Shown piece by piece: positions 1 to 12,300 of a stretch of 64,000 bases of DNA (the stretch's first letter is position 1; each line of letters starts with the position of its first letter). Under the pieces are notes generated by a model. That model had not been told where the DNA came from and made no database searches. It saw only the letters and a program-made list of their open reading frames with translations. Source of the DNA: Colius striatus (taxonomy: Eukaryota > Chordata > Aves > Coliiformes > Coliidae); assembly GCF_028858725.1 (NCBI RefSeq), contig NC_084781.1, positions 1,496,513-1,560,512 on the forward strand, written 5' to 3'. The position numbers and the translations under genes were made by a program.

Positions 1-139
1 GCTGGATTTCTTCCTGAAAGGGGTGGGAGAAGGAATGTGGCCAGACTCTTGTGCTGACTGCAGTGCTGAGAGCCAGCAGCTTGGCCTCCAGGATCCAGGG
101 ATTACCATTCTGTTCTACAGCATGTACTGAAGTGAAGCA

Positions 140-290
140 TCATAGAAGGGTGGGGGTTGGAAGGGACCTTTAGAGCTCATCCAGTGCAACCCCCTGCAGA
201 AGCAGCTCACACCTAGATCAGCTCACACAGGAACACATCCAAGTGGGTCTTGAAGAGCTCCAAGGAAGGAGCCTCCACACCCTCCCTGAA
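140..290 (-). mobile_element. CR1 LINE 3' fragment
   Basis: The plus strand reads the complement of a CR1 3' end: CATAGAAGGGTGGGGGTTGG, AAGGGACCTTTAGAGCTC, CACACAGGAACAC and GGAGCCTCCACACCCTCCCT. Similarity fades after the last block. Confidence 0.9.
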
Positions 291-872
291 ATGCTCCTCT
301 CTCTAGAAGCATCTTGCAAGCTTGGGGAGGGGAATCTCCTTTAAAAAGGTCTCAGCTTTACTTCTCAGCTTCCTCTTTTTCCCCACACTAAACCCCAGAG
401 GAGCAGAGGGAGGAGATTTCTTAGCAAGGTTTGTTCTTTCTCTGAGACCTTCCCTCCTCTGAGACCTTTCAGAGGTCTTTTCATTCTATAGCTGAAGTGA
501 ACTCCTAATGTAAGGGATAGCAATGGAGAGGAAAAATGCAACAGATCTGTGCAAGGCAGAGGCAATTTCAGCCCCTCAGAGAGAATGTGATGTGAGCTCT
601 CCCCAGTGAGCTGACTCATCCAGCCTAATTCAACAGGAGCAAAGGCTTGCTGGGTCCTCAGCATGATGCCAGGCAGAAGGAGCTTGGAAATGGCCCTAGA
701 TTGGATCTGCCCCTTTCTTCTCTTTCACAGTCCTTACCCTCCATCTCCTAATAGTCCAAAAGCTCTTTCTCATTGCCCTGGAGGTTTCATCACACAAAAC
801 TGCTCTTTCCTAACTGATGGCAGGTGTCAGAGATGCTGCATCTCACTTGCTTAGGGGGGTTGGGTGTGCATC
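291..872. other. Intergenic, nothing recognised
   Basis: Unique-looking sequence between a CR1 and the 63/64-bp minisatellite. No RNA or protein gene was seen. Confidence 0.6.
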
Positions 873-2267
873 AGGTATTGCTGGCAGGGGCACTGCTAGG
901 TGCTGTGTGCTGGGGACAGGGTGCAGGACTACCCCAGGTATTGCTGGCAGAGCCACTGCTAAGTGCTGTGTGCAGGGGACAGGGTGCAGGACTACTCCAG
1001 GTATTGCTGGCAGGGGCACTGCTAAGTGCTGTGTGCTGGGGACAGGGTGCAGGACTACTCCAGGTATTGCTGGCAGAGCCACTGCTAAGTGCTGTGTGCT
1101 GGGGACAGGGTGCAGGACTACTCCAGGTATTGCTGGCAGAGCCATTGCTAAGTGCTGTGTGCAGGGGACAGGGTGCAGGACTACTCCAGGTATTGCTGGC
1201 AGAGCCACTGCTAGGTGCTGTGTGCAGGGGACAGGGTGCAGGACTACCCCAGGTATTGCTGGCAGAGCCACTGCTAGGTGCTGTGTGCAGGGGACAGGGT
1301 GCAGGACTACTCCAGGTATTGCTGGCAGAGCCATTGCTAGGTGCTGTGTGCAGGGGACAGGGTGCAGGACTACTCCAGGTATTGCTGGCAGAGCCACTGC
1401 TAGGTGCTGTGTGCAGGGGACAGGGTGCAGGGCTACCCCAGGTATTGCTAAGCAGAGCCATTGCTAGGTGCTGTGTGCAGGGGACAGGGTGCAGGACTAC
1501 CCCAGGTATTGCTGGCAGAGCCACTGCTAGGTGCTGTGTGCAGGGGACAGGGTGCAGGGCTACCCCAGGTATTGCTAAGCAGAGCCACTGCTAGGTGCTG
1601 TGTGCAGGGGACAGGGTGCAGGACTACTCCAGGTATTGCTAAGCAGAGCCATTGCTAGGTGCTGTGTGCAGGGGACAGGGTGCAGGACTACTCCAGGTAT
1701 TGCTAAGCAGAGCCATTGCTAGGTGCTGTGTGCAGGGGACAGGGTGCAGGACTACCCCAGGTATTGCTGGCAGAGCCACTGCTAGGTGCTGTGTGCAGGG
1801 GACAGGGTGCAGGACTACCCCAGGTATTGCTGGCAGAGCCACTGCTAGGTGCTGTGTGCAGGGGACAGGGTGCAGGGCTACTCCAGGTATTGCTGACAGA
1901 GCCACTGCTAGGTGCTGTGTGCTGGGGACAGGGTGCAGGGCTACCCCAGGTATTGCTAAGCAGAGCCACTGCTAGGTGCTGTGTGCAGGGGACAGGGTGC
2001 AGGGCTACTCCAGGTATTGCTAAGCAGAGCCACTGCTAGGTGCTGTGTGCTGGGGACAGGGTGCAGGACTACTCCAGGTATTGCTAAGCAGAGCCACTGC
2101 TAGGTGCTGTGTGCAGGGGACAGGGTGCAGGGCTACTCCAGGTATTGCTAAGCAGAGCCACTGCTAGGTGCTGTGTGCAGGGGACAGGGTGCAGGACTAC
2201 TCCAGGTATTGCTGGCAGGGGCACTGCTAAGTGCTCTGTGCAGGGGACAGGGTGCAGGACTACTCCA
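873..2267. repeat. Minisatellite, 63/64-bp unit, about 22 copies
   Basis: Tandem units each contain GGTATTGCT, GAGCCACTGCTA, GTGCTGTGTGCAGGGGACAG and GGTGCAGG. Two forms exist: 63 bp with TTGCTGGCAG and 64 bp with TTGCTAAGCAG. The first nine units are 63 bp; the 64-bp form appears from unit 10 and is mixed afterwards. Units are nearly identical, so the array is young or homogenised. The 63-bp period keeps several frames open on both strands, giving spurious ORFs. Confidence 0.97.
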
Positions 2268-5200
2268 ATGCCTGGGAAGTGAGACAAGGAGTGTCTTTGT
2301 TCCTTCTTGAGCTAAGCTCTTAAGCAGCTGAGTGCTCTCTTGGCTTCACAGGCTGTGCTGAAGTACCTTGTTGAATCCAGGCAGGGTAGCAAAAGGCTTT
2401 CCCTGACTTCTGTAGAACAGGAGAAGCATCCTCCTGTGGCTTTGGATAAGCTGAGCAGATCTGGAGGAGGATATCTTCCTCCAGAGCCTGGATGCTCCCA
2501 TGTGCCTTTGCATTTGACACCTAAGAGGTGAGGAACCCTAATTCCAAGCTGTGTAGCCTGGCAATTGGTGATGTGGGTTTTGCCAGTGCAATCAAGTCCC
2601 ATTCCCTTCCCAAAGCCTTTCAAGCAACCCCTCCCAGGTCTGTCCTGTGCTTTCCTTTTCCTCAGTTGGAGATTTAGCTGAGTGAGCCTACTGACCTGTT
2701 CTGCAAGCCAGGGAGAGTTGGCATCTCTGAGGATTAGATCCCTGCACTTCCCCACGTGCAGAACAATCAACCAAAGCCAGAAGAGCCTCACTCCTTGCTG
2801 CAATGAACATTGCAACACAAGCCCCTGCATCTGTGGGAGCTGAAACACTGCCATGTCCACCCCCAGAAAGCTCCAGTATCTAACTATACACACTCACCAG
2901 CCTCTGCACCTTCCAAAATAGCAAGTGATACTCCACCAGAAGGGTTTAGAAGCTGTAAACACACTCTTGATGCCCAAATCACCCTTCACATCTATGGAAC
3001 ACAGCCAGTAAACAGGCTAAAAACACACATTGAATGATCACCTTGGGGTTGGAGCAAACCAAAGCTGCATCTCTTGTTCTTCTGGGGTTGGTTTTTCTCT
3101 TGTCTCCTTGTAGGGGGAGAGTTGGGAAACACCTCTGAGAGTTACAGAGGTGTGAATGGAGACAGGGAGGACTGATGACACTGAAGGGTTTGTCCCTCTG
3201 CTGCATTTTATTGGAGGGTTTGGGGCCTGGGAGGGTTCATTTTGTTCTATCAGTTGCTTTCCCAGGCTTGGATTTGAATTGCTCAGCTCTTTTGGCATGT
3301 CATGGTGCTCATCCAAGGCTTCCCATCCCTTTTGCTCCTCTATGACCCCATACCTGTGCTCATTGTGCCTATTCCTTTGGAGTGTGTTTTCTTTGACCTG
3401 GAGAAGAAAAGGCATCCAGCTCTTGCCTTGGGGGTTGGTTCCAGGGATTAATGGAGGTGGCTGTCACAAACCTGCCTTTTCATGTTAATTTGCTTGGCTC
3501 TCACCTTTGATTCCTTGCAAGAGCTGTCACTCATTCCAGGCTCAAATTTCCCCCTTCCATTGTTTCCTCTCACTTGTTAGCAGGGATATATTTCCAGCTG
3601 AAATAAGGGCTCCTCAAGCTGAGAGAAGAGGGAATGTTATTTATGCTTCAAGTAATTAATACCCAGTGATAAGCTCTGGGCATTGCCAGCCCTATCTGCT
3701 GGCAGTACATGAGGCATGTTGCCAGAATGTGTGAAGCAGCACTTTGGCAGATGATGGGAGAGGAAACTTCATGAAGTTAGAAGGGAAGACAAAGGCAAGC
3801 AAGCTTCCAGTCCATGCACAAAAGTGGCAGCAGTTTCCATGCCAAGGCTGCTGAAACACAGCTTACTGCAAGTCCTGATGCTGCTGTTTTGGCTGCCACT
3901 GGTCAGGATGATTTAGCTGAGTGGGAGAAGTGGGAGAAGGGAGCTTTTGGTGGGAAGAAGTCAAGGCCAAATACTGATTTCACTTGAGAGCAGCTGCTCT
4001 CCCTCAGGAAAATGGGCTTCCAGGGGATGCCTCTGCTTTGCCAACAGCCATCAGAACCCAGCTCTGAAGTGCTTTGGGTTATTGGGTGGGAAAATGCATG
4101 CAAAGCTTCTCATGAGCTCCAGTAAAACCAGGAGCAGCTCCTCAGCATCAGCACTGTGTTTTGGTTGGCTGAAGCAGGACATGAAGTGGTAAAAGGCTGC
4201 AAAGCTCTGCTTTTCCTCACAAGGTGTTGGAACCAGAGGCCACCTCTAAGTAGGGCAGAGAAGCAAATCAATGGCCTTTCCCTAGCTGGGTGTAGAGCTG
4301 ATCAATGCAATGCAATGTGATTAGCTACTCTAGGCATCTCCTGAGCCCTGGCTTTGTGCATGGCTGATGTAGAGCTGCTGCTGCAGAGGGGAAGGGGGCA
4401 GGTGTAGCACTGGGCAGCAAGAGCTGAGCCTCCCAATTAACACTCAGCTACTGGGAATTACAGCAGGCAAGGAGGAGGGGAAGCACCTTGGCTGAGCCAG
4501 CTAAAGAAGGGGGTTTATTTGCCAAAGAGGGTGGCAAAAACTGGAAGGGACAACTCTCCCCTTACCCAGGGAGAGTGGAGAGGCTGCTGGATTTAATCAA
4601 GGCTAATTGAACACCAGAGAGGGCGAGTTCTTTAAGGGAGGGCGACTGGGAATGGAAACCACTCTGTTCTTTCAAGCCTTGTCTCCTGACTGAAACATCC
4701 ATCAAGCTCCTGGTTCAGCAGAAGGCCACAGCAGGAGGATTTTGCAGGTTTCATGCCTTTTGTGTGTGTGTGTGGCAGATTCAGCATCACTAAGCTGCAG
4801 TGGCTTGAGTGCAAAGGCATCATGGTTTGGACCCACCGATGGATTTTCCTCTAAAGGGGCTCTGTTTCATCCATTGGAATGAAATTGTCTCTTTCTAACA
4901 TGCACAAACAGCAACTGGGGGTTAGGCTGGGAAACCACTGGACTTGCTGTCCCAGTTAATGAAGGGGTTTTTTGGGTGGGGTTAGAATAGGTGCTGTTGG
5001 ACTTTTACCTTGACCCTCAGGTCCTGCAGGGATGCAAAGCTCAGAAAGCCAAGTGAAGGTGAACACAAACAGGCTGAAACCTGTGTTTCTGTCCCACAGA
5101 GGAAGCAAATGCCTTTCCCCCCTCCCTGGGCTTGTGGCCAAAAGTGAAAGACATGCCATGGCATGAGCCCATAGAAATAGAACAGCCTGGCAAGATGAAA

Positions 5201-6120
5201 TAATCAGGGTGACAACTCCAACCCTCCGCTGTTCCCGTGCATTTAGTGCTGATGGGGAGGAAAGCCTCACAGCCACAGGGAAATTAATGAGGAGGGTGAA
5301 AGCTCTTCAATATTCACCCCCACACCCTCCCTCCCCACCCCCCATGTTTGTTCCATCATGTGTCTGTGGGTTTTCTGCCAAACAAATGAGCAGTGCTGAA
5401 CTCACGCCCCATCTGCCTCCCTCCCTCCCTCCTGCAGCAGAGCTCAGCTGTTTCTCTGCCTCCCAGAATAGAAAGAGGAGAGAGACAGATGCCAGGTGCA
5501 GGCAGTGAGAGGTTTTGCCTGATGGACCCTCCAAGGAAAGCTGGGAGGGGGTTTGTCCTTCCCTTCCCTGTGCTGCCAAACTCAATCGAGACACAGTGGC
5601 TGGAAAAGGAGAAGGGACAAGACCAGGATCCCCCATCCATGGGGCAGCTGGAACAACCCTCTGGGTGCATTTTAATAGCAGAGAGAAGCCCTTTGGGGTT
5701 TTTTTAGCCTCACATTTAACTTCACAATGCTGGGTTTCATTGAATCACAGCTGCCCTGTGCTTCCCCTGCCTTTTGGCTTTCAGCCTTCTCCTGCAGGGA
5801 GGCCACAAGCTCCTCTGTTGTGGCTGCAAGGCAGGTCCTAGCCACTCCTCATCAGCTGAATAAGTGGTCCTAGCTGGCCTAAACAAAGGGCTACCCCAGA
5901 AGAAATTGGTCTGCTTCACTATCTAGGAGGTGGAAGAAGGCAGGGACTGATGGCTGAGGCAACGAGCTGTGACTTGGAGAGCTTGGGGTTCATCCCTGAC
6001 TTCCACTCATCCAGAATCACAGGAGGGCTGGGCTTGGACAGCAGAAAAACAGTGTTGCCCCATCCTCCTGACATCCATCATGTACTTAGAAGTGTTGATG
6101 AGCCCCCCTCAGCCTTGCCT
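2268..6120. other. Intergenic, unique sequence
   Basis: Contains no CR1 and no recognisable ORF. 3480-3720 is A/T-richer with TTAATT-type motifs and could be a conserved noncoding element; this was not testable here. Confidence 0.55.
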
Positions 6121-6200
6121 TCTCTTCTCTCCTCTCCTCTCCTCTCCTCTCCTCTCCTCTCCTCTCCTCTCCTCTCCTCTCCTCTCCCCTCCCTCTCCCC
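6121..6200. repeat. (CTCCT)n microsatellite
   Basis: About 14 pure CTCCT units lie in a longer pyrimidine tract ending CCCTCCCTCTCCCC. A homopurine-homopyrimidine run of this length can form triplex DNA. Confidence 0.95.
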
Positions 6201-6980
6201 CAGGTCCCACAGCCTTTCCTCACCAGACAGATGTTCCAGTCCCCCTCAGCATCTTGGTTGTCCCCCCATACAATAACTCCAATGCTTCCACATGTTGCTT
6301 TGCTTGTTGTGCCTGTTTGGGCTCCAGCTCAGGGAGAACACCCTGACTGTTCAGCTGCTTGATGTTTTGAGTTGAGGCTTTACAGCTGGGGTTCAATTGA
6401 ATCAAACCCTTAAGCAAACCAGTGTTTTCCACGGGGCAGAACTGGGGATTGCTCTTCATCCCACTGCCCAGCCTTGTCCCCACACAGCACAGCCCCTGTG
6501 AGGAGCATCACCAGCTTCTGCCTTGTTTTGATGGTTGATGTGGAGGGGTTGCAGTGGTCACACTGAGGGCAGCTTCTGTACCTGCTAGATTCATGGTTCC
6601 ATTTACATGACAATCAAGCTCATTAAACTGCCTGAGCTGTGCTCTTCTGATGAGCTTTCTGCCACCCCTGTTGTAGGCTTTATTTATAGGCTCCCCTGAC
6701 CTTTTCATTACTCAGAGTCTCTGATGGATCCTCTCCTCTGCATGTCCCCACATCAGTTTTTCTTGTCCTGTTTGACATTTAGTTTTGATGAACTGTGCTG
6801 TGTGGGTAAAGCTGGTTGTCCTTCCTTTCCCACACTGTGTTCTCCTCCTGCTCTCCAGCCCATAGAAGCTGGGAACATTGGGATGTGACATTGGGATGTT
6901 TCCCAGCAGCACATGGACAAATCAAAACTGGGTTTAAGGTTAATGATGTCTCCTTGAGCTGATGGGAATTCATAGAGTGG
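6201..6980. other. Intergenic, nothing recognised
   Basis: Unique-looking DNA between the CTCCT microsatellite and a CR1. Confidence 0.55.
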
Positions 6981-7160
6981 GTAGCCCTGGCCCAGGCTGC
7001 CCAGGGAGGGTGTGGAGGCTCCTTTCTTGGAGCTCTTCAAGACCCACTTGAGCACGTTCCTGTGTGACCTGATCTAGGTGGGAGCTGCTTCTGCAGGGGG
7101 TTGCACTGGATGAGCTCTAAAGGTCCCTTCCAACCCCACCAGTCTATGATTCTATGATTA
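6981..7160 (+). mobile_element. CR1 LINE 3' end with intact tail
   Basis: The fragment runs from CCTGGCCCAGGCTGCCCAGG through GTGACCTGATCTAGGTGGGA to GGTCCCTTCCAACCCCACCA and TCTATGATTCTATGATT, the characteristic CR1 terminal octamer repeat. Confidence 0.95.
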
Positions 7161-8187
7161 AATAAGCCTCCATCCTGACCCATGGAGTCTAAATGTGGTC
7201 CTCAACATCTTGTAGCCCACCAGAAGGTACCCACTGGTCACTGGGCAACCCTTGCTCACCTCCTCCATCGGGGTTAACCTTTGGGTGCTGTGCTGAGACA
7301 CGTGTTGAAGCCTCCCAGCCGTGCCTAACATCATCTGCCACAACCTCTTTGATGTGGAAGCTCTTGTTGGTACTCACTTAACTGAAAGAAATCACATTAA
7401 TTCAAACAGTTTAAGCAGAAGAGCATGGAGAGGGACTATTCACAACACAAGGACATCCCAAACCAGGCAGGAACATTGCTGGGACACGTGGAGAAACACT
7501 TCCATTATCTCCCCTTTATTAGGGAGGTTCCTACCAATTAAGGGAAGGATTTTCCTCTCATGTCTCATCTCTTTATTGGCTAATTAACAAAGCTTTGCCT
7601 CAAGAAGCAAGGGCAAGACTCTCTCCATCTTTCCCATGACTCATTGCTCATGCTTCTGTGAAGTGTCTTGCATGGAATTTATAGTCTCTATTAGCCTGTA
7701 CACAAGCATGTCTCTATAAACATGCATTGAGAGCAGAGCCATAGCTCATTTCTGACACTAATGGAGAGCAGAGAAGCAGGAGCTGATGCCAAACCTCAAT
7801 GAAAATGAACTACTTTCATTCCCTTCAATACAGCATCCAAATGCCAAGGGAAAAAACATCTCAGCTGAGAAGTTTCTCTCTGTGAACACTGATAGATCCT
7901 CCAGCCCCAAAGAATGAGCTCTTTCAGGTTCCTTTTAGGTGAGGAGTTGAAAGCAGATCTCTCTCATGGGACAGGGGGTTTATGTCCTGAGCAATGGTGT
8001 GATGCTGCTGTGTGTGGCAGATGTCTGGAGGAATTAATGGCTCTTCAAGGAGTGCTGCTTTTTTCATTCATCCACATTCAAGTAAAGCTCAGGTTTGCTC
8101 CTTTTTTTTTCCCCCCTAAATCTTCTTTAGGAGGGGGAAGCAAATAACCAGGCTGTGAATTGAAATGAATGACATTTAAGGGTCATT
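7161..8187. other. Intergenic, nothing recognised
   Basis: Unique-looking DNA between two plus-sense CR1 copies. Confidence 0.55.
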
Positions 8188-8992
8188 TCCAGAAGGCTGT
8201 GCTGCCATTCAGTGAGACCTGGACAGGGCTGGAGCCTTGGGTGGGGAGAAATCTAATGAGCAAGGGCAAGTGTAGAGTGTTGCATCTGGGGAAGAACAAC
8301 CCCATGGACCAGCACAGGCTGGGGGATGAACTGTCAGAGAGCAGGGTAGGGGAAAGGGAGCTGGGGGTGCTGTGGGCAGCAGGATGAGATGAGCCAGCAA
8401 CGGGCCCTCGTGGGCAAGGAGCCACTGGCAGCCTGGGCTGGGTTGGAAGGGCTGTGGGCAGTAGGTCAGAGAGGTTCTGCTGCCCCTCTGCTCTGCCCTG
8501 CTGAGCCCACAGCTGGGATATTGTGTCCAGTTGCAGAAGGACAGGGAGCTGCTGGAGAGAGCTCAGCACAGGGACACAGAGATGCTGGAGTGGAGCATCT
8601 GCCTTGTGCTGAAAGGCTGAGGGAGCTGGGGCTCTGCAGCTTGGAGAAGAGGAGCCTGAGGGCTGAGCTCAGTCATGTTCCAAATGCATCAAGGGTGGGT
8701 GTGAGGAGGCTGGAGCCAGGCTGTGCTCAGGGATGGCCAGTGACAGGACAAGGGGCAACAAGCTGGAACAGAAGAGGTTCCAAAGCAACACAAGGGGAAA
8801 CTTGTTCCCTGCTGAGGTGAGGGAGCACTGGCAGGGGCTGCCCAGATGGGCTGTGGAGGCTCCTTCTCTGGAGACATCCCAACCCAGCTGGATGAGTCCC
8901 TGTGTGCCCTGCTCTAGGTGCTGCTGCTCTGGCAGGGGGCTGCACTGGGTGAGCTCTGCAGGTCCCTGCCAGCCCCTGAGGTTCTGTGATCT
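8188..8992 (+). mobile_element. CR1 LINE, about 0.8 kb 3' part
   Basis: The sequence runs from AGAAGGCTGTGCTGCCATTC through GGGGAAGAACAACCCCATGG and the ACAAGGGGCAACAAGCTGGA block to GGTCCCTGCCAGCCCCTGAG. No reverse transcriptase domain is present. It is the longest copy of the subfamily that recurs at 19824 and overlaps duplicated block A. Confidence 0.93.
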
Positions 8993-9345
8993 CTAATGCA
9001 ACAGCAAGGCAGGGCTGGAGACAGCTCAGCTTCTCCACAACCAACCTTGTGGCATCATTTAAAGTCTAAACTACACAATGTTGGGCTCCTGTTTTTGCAG
9101 GTGGGTCGATGAGCAGCTCCAAGAGCACGGGGTGAGGCTGCCCACGCTTGCAAAGCATCCCCAAATCATCAGCTGTTGACCCAAATTGCCACTCCACTGC
9201 CAGGCCAAATATCTCCTTCTCTGGAGACATCCCAACCCAGCTGGATGAGTCCCTGTGTGCCCTGCTCTAGGTGCTGCTGCTTTGGCAGGGGGCTGCACTG
9301 GATGAGCTTTGCAGCTCCCTCCCAACCCTTGAGACTCAGTGATTT
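8564..9345 (+). repeat. Duplicated CR1-flank-CR1 block, copy A
   Basis: This block holds part of one CR1, about 215 bases of other sequence (including AAACTACACAATGTTGGG and CAGGTGGGTCGATGAGCAGC), and a second CR1 3' end. The same order and sequence recur in direct orientation at 19824-20636. In this copy the first CR1 continues upstream for another ~375 bases, so it resembles the source arrangement. Confidence 0.92.
9207..9345 (+). mobile_element. CR1 LINE 3' end, short
   Basis: A truncated copy from CTCCTTCTCTGGAGACATCC to CTCCCTCCCAACCCTTGAG and ACTCAGTGATTTCAG. It follows the preceding CR1 after about 215 bases of non-CR1 DNA and forms the 3' end of duplicated block A. Confidence 0.93.
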
Positions 9346-12300
9346 CAGTCACAGAGCAGCCCTTAGCTCTGCTGGTGGGAGGAGGGATTCCAAGGAGGTT
9401 TCATTTGTATGCATAAAGCCCTGCTCAGAAGATCATTAAGGATTCTTAGTTGTTCATAACATCTCTCTAAGTGCACAGGGCTTTTCAACACCATCACTCA
9501 ATTAGCTCTTGGAAGCAGCTGCTCACTAAATTAAGGTAATCTATCCCACACGTGCTAAAACAAACTGTTTGGCCTTGCAAATGGAGGAGGACACCCCTCA
9601 CCTTAATAGAGATTGAGTTATCAAATCCCTGGGTAGGGAATACAAGCTGATTCTCCTCTTGGTTGCTTGTTGATTGGGCTTTTTTCCTCACCCTCCACAC
9701 CAGCTGTGAGCTGTGATGTATGGCACAACCTCTCCAGGCAAGAGGAGCAAATTGAAACCACCCACCCCTGTGGGTTCCCTTTATGAGACTGGAAGTGACT
9801 GTGACACTGCTCATTAAAGCAAGGCTGGCAATGTTTGACCTCTTGAGTTAGGAAGGTAAGATCCATGCAGAAAGCCAACCCACAGGCTGTTGCTTTGGCT
9901 GGGGAGGAGGGAGGGGGTGTAACTTGCCTGCTTATTAACTCATTCATTACTAAAGCACATTGAGCCCTGTGTAAAATGCATCTCCAGGAGCTCAGGTAAG
10001 CAGCAAGCAGCTGGCTCAGGGCCCTTGAGAGATGAAGTGATGGGACACCTGAGAGCTGTTGTCACTCCTCATCCACAGCTCCCACTCTCTGAGGGGGGTT
10101 GTGCTTTGTTTGGACACCTTCATCATCTGGTTTGCAATCCATAAGGAAAGGGAAAATGTTCAGTGACTGGGGATTTCATCCTGTAAAGTGGAAAATCAGC
10201 AGGCTGCAGGGCATCACTTCTCATGGCTGAGGTGTTTAAGCCTGACCCAATGGACTCCCTGACCCAGGTGAGCATATGGAGAGCAGGAAAGTCTCGTTGA
10301 TACCTTGGTAACTAAGCCTCAAGAGCACCCTACTTTCTATGTGGGGAGACTTGAGCTGCAGGAGGAAATGTCCCAGCTGTTATAACCCAGCATAGCTTTA
10401 CAGAACTGGCTGAAACCAGACAAGATGGTAGTCTGCAGCAGACAATCTGACTCAGCCTCAGGCAGAAGTCCTGTACTAACCCCTGCTTGCTCTGATGTTA
10501 GCACCAAAGCTGCTCCAGTGCAGCTTGGCATTGAATATCCACTTACAGGTTGGTTGAACTGCAGAAGAGAGCAGGGTAATTCTCCCACAGACTCACCCCA
10601 GGTTCTAATCAATGCCATTCTCATGCCACTGGAAGCCTAGGAGAGTAGAACACTACAAAGAGAGCAAGAATGTTAACATGTGCTGCTCCAAACAAGCAGC
10701 TCTTGGAGTACTTCAATCCCTAAAGTGATGATCCAGTTCTTGGTCTGACATGTGCCTGGGAGGGAATAAAGCTGCATCTTCATTCTGTGCCTGTCACATA
10801 CTGCAAGATCAGCTTTTAACATGATTGATCCCAGAGAAAGACCATGATAAATGTGGCCTGGTTGGTCAATATTCAGTGAAATGGCACAGGAGAGGGTCTT
10901 TCCCCTCCTTCCTCCCATCACTGAAAGAGCTGGATTGTGGGAGAACACTGAAGCTTGATGGCACTCTGCATGAGGGAGAGGAGAAGCTGGAACACAAAAT
11001 AGGCTCAAGGAGTCAGATTCATGCTCTAGTGAGCCAGGAAAGACTGCTGGGATGTCTTGATCCAAACTGGCATCCCAAATGGCCACTCAGTCACGGGTGA
11101 CACTGTTGGCTTCACTCTCCATGGTGCAGGAAAGAACCAGCAACCCCTTACTTTTGGGATGTGGGAGGCTGGGGACTTTGGCTTGGATTTGTAACCTTCC
11201 CTTAGGAAGAAGAGGAGGTGGGAGCTCAAGAAACAACAGTCCTAGCCTGGCTTTTACACCCATCTTGTTTTAGGGAACAGTGAGGGATGTAGAGATGTTT
11301 GACTTGGACTAACAACAAGCACTTGATGGTGTTGAACCTCACTCTATGCTGGCAGTTGGCCATCACCTACCTGCAGGTATCCTGCAGCCATTGGGCTTTC
11401 CATTGAAAACAGGTTCTAAATTCCCCCTTGTTGTAGCTCTGACATGAAGACACAGCCTTATCCTGGTCCAGCCCACAGGATCTGAAGGGTTGGAAGGGAC
11501 CTGCAAAGCTCATCCAGTGCAAGGACCAGAGCAGCAGCACCTAGAGCAGGGCACACAGGAGCTCATGCAGCTGGGTTGGAATGTCCCAGAGGAGCCTCAT
11601 TGAAACTTCAGACTTGGTACAATGATTATAAACCAGAGGCTTGGCTTCAAAATGATGTATCCTAGCTTGTTCTGGTGATTTTAGCCAGTGAGCTGCAGGT
11701 TCTCCCTTAGCCTGATAGTGCTGGGCAAGAGAGGTGTGAGGCAGGCAGAGGGAAAGAGAGAAAGACAAGCAGCAGAGAAGGAAAAGGGAGAAAGGCAGGA
11801 CAGTGCAGGTTTATTTTAGGGGGTGTTTATTCTTAGCAGGGGTAAATCACAGGCAGGCTGGATGCAGCAGAGCACTGGGACACGATGTTCTGATAGGCAA
11901 CGTCCAGATACCCTTCAAGAGCCCAGAGCACACTTGTGTGGGTTGGCTGAGCCTCCAGCAAGCTCAGTTCATCCCAGGGAACGTGGCTGATGTCTTTAGC
12001 ACCCCTGCTATTAATAACTGAGGTGGGAAGAGAGAAAACTGAGAGGTCTGAAGTACTTTCAAGTCCAGTTGTGTTCGGTGCATCCATTTATTTCCATCCC
12101 AGTTCGTGGCTTTTTTGGTTCAAGCTCCAAAGACTGAAGTAAGAAGCTACTGGGAAATAAAACCCTCATCAACTGATATCAAAAGGGTTCCTGTTTCTTA
12201 CCTACTTGTCCCTGAGATGGATGCTTGGGGACTATATCCAAGGCTACACTGGGTTAGAGGCCACGCTCACTGAAGCTACAGATGGGATGGGAGGGATGTT

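Noticed and set aside
817..2287. ORFs of 180-256 codons on both strands
   Set aside because: Translations of the 63/64-bp minisatellite; the same DNA is open in several frames, with no start context or homology.
2312..2893. 193-codon minus-strand ORF
   Set aside because: No recognisable domain, composition like other chance frames of this region and no splice or promoter context.
3038..3415. 125-codon minus ORF as a retroviral or other gene fragment
   Set aside because: Hydrophilic and at first sight protein-like, but no motif could be named and no LTR or neighbouring retroelement sequence was seen.
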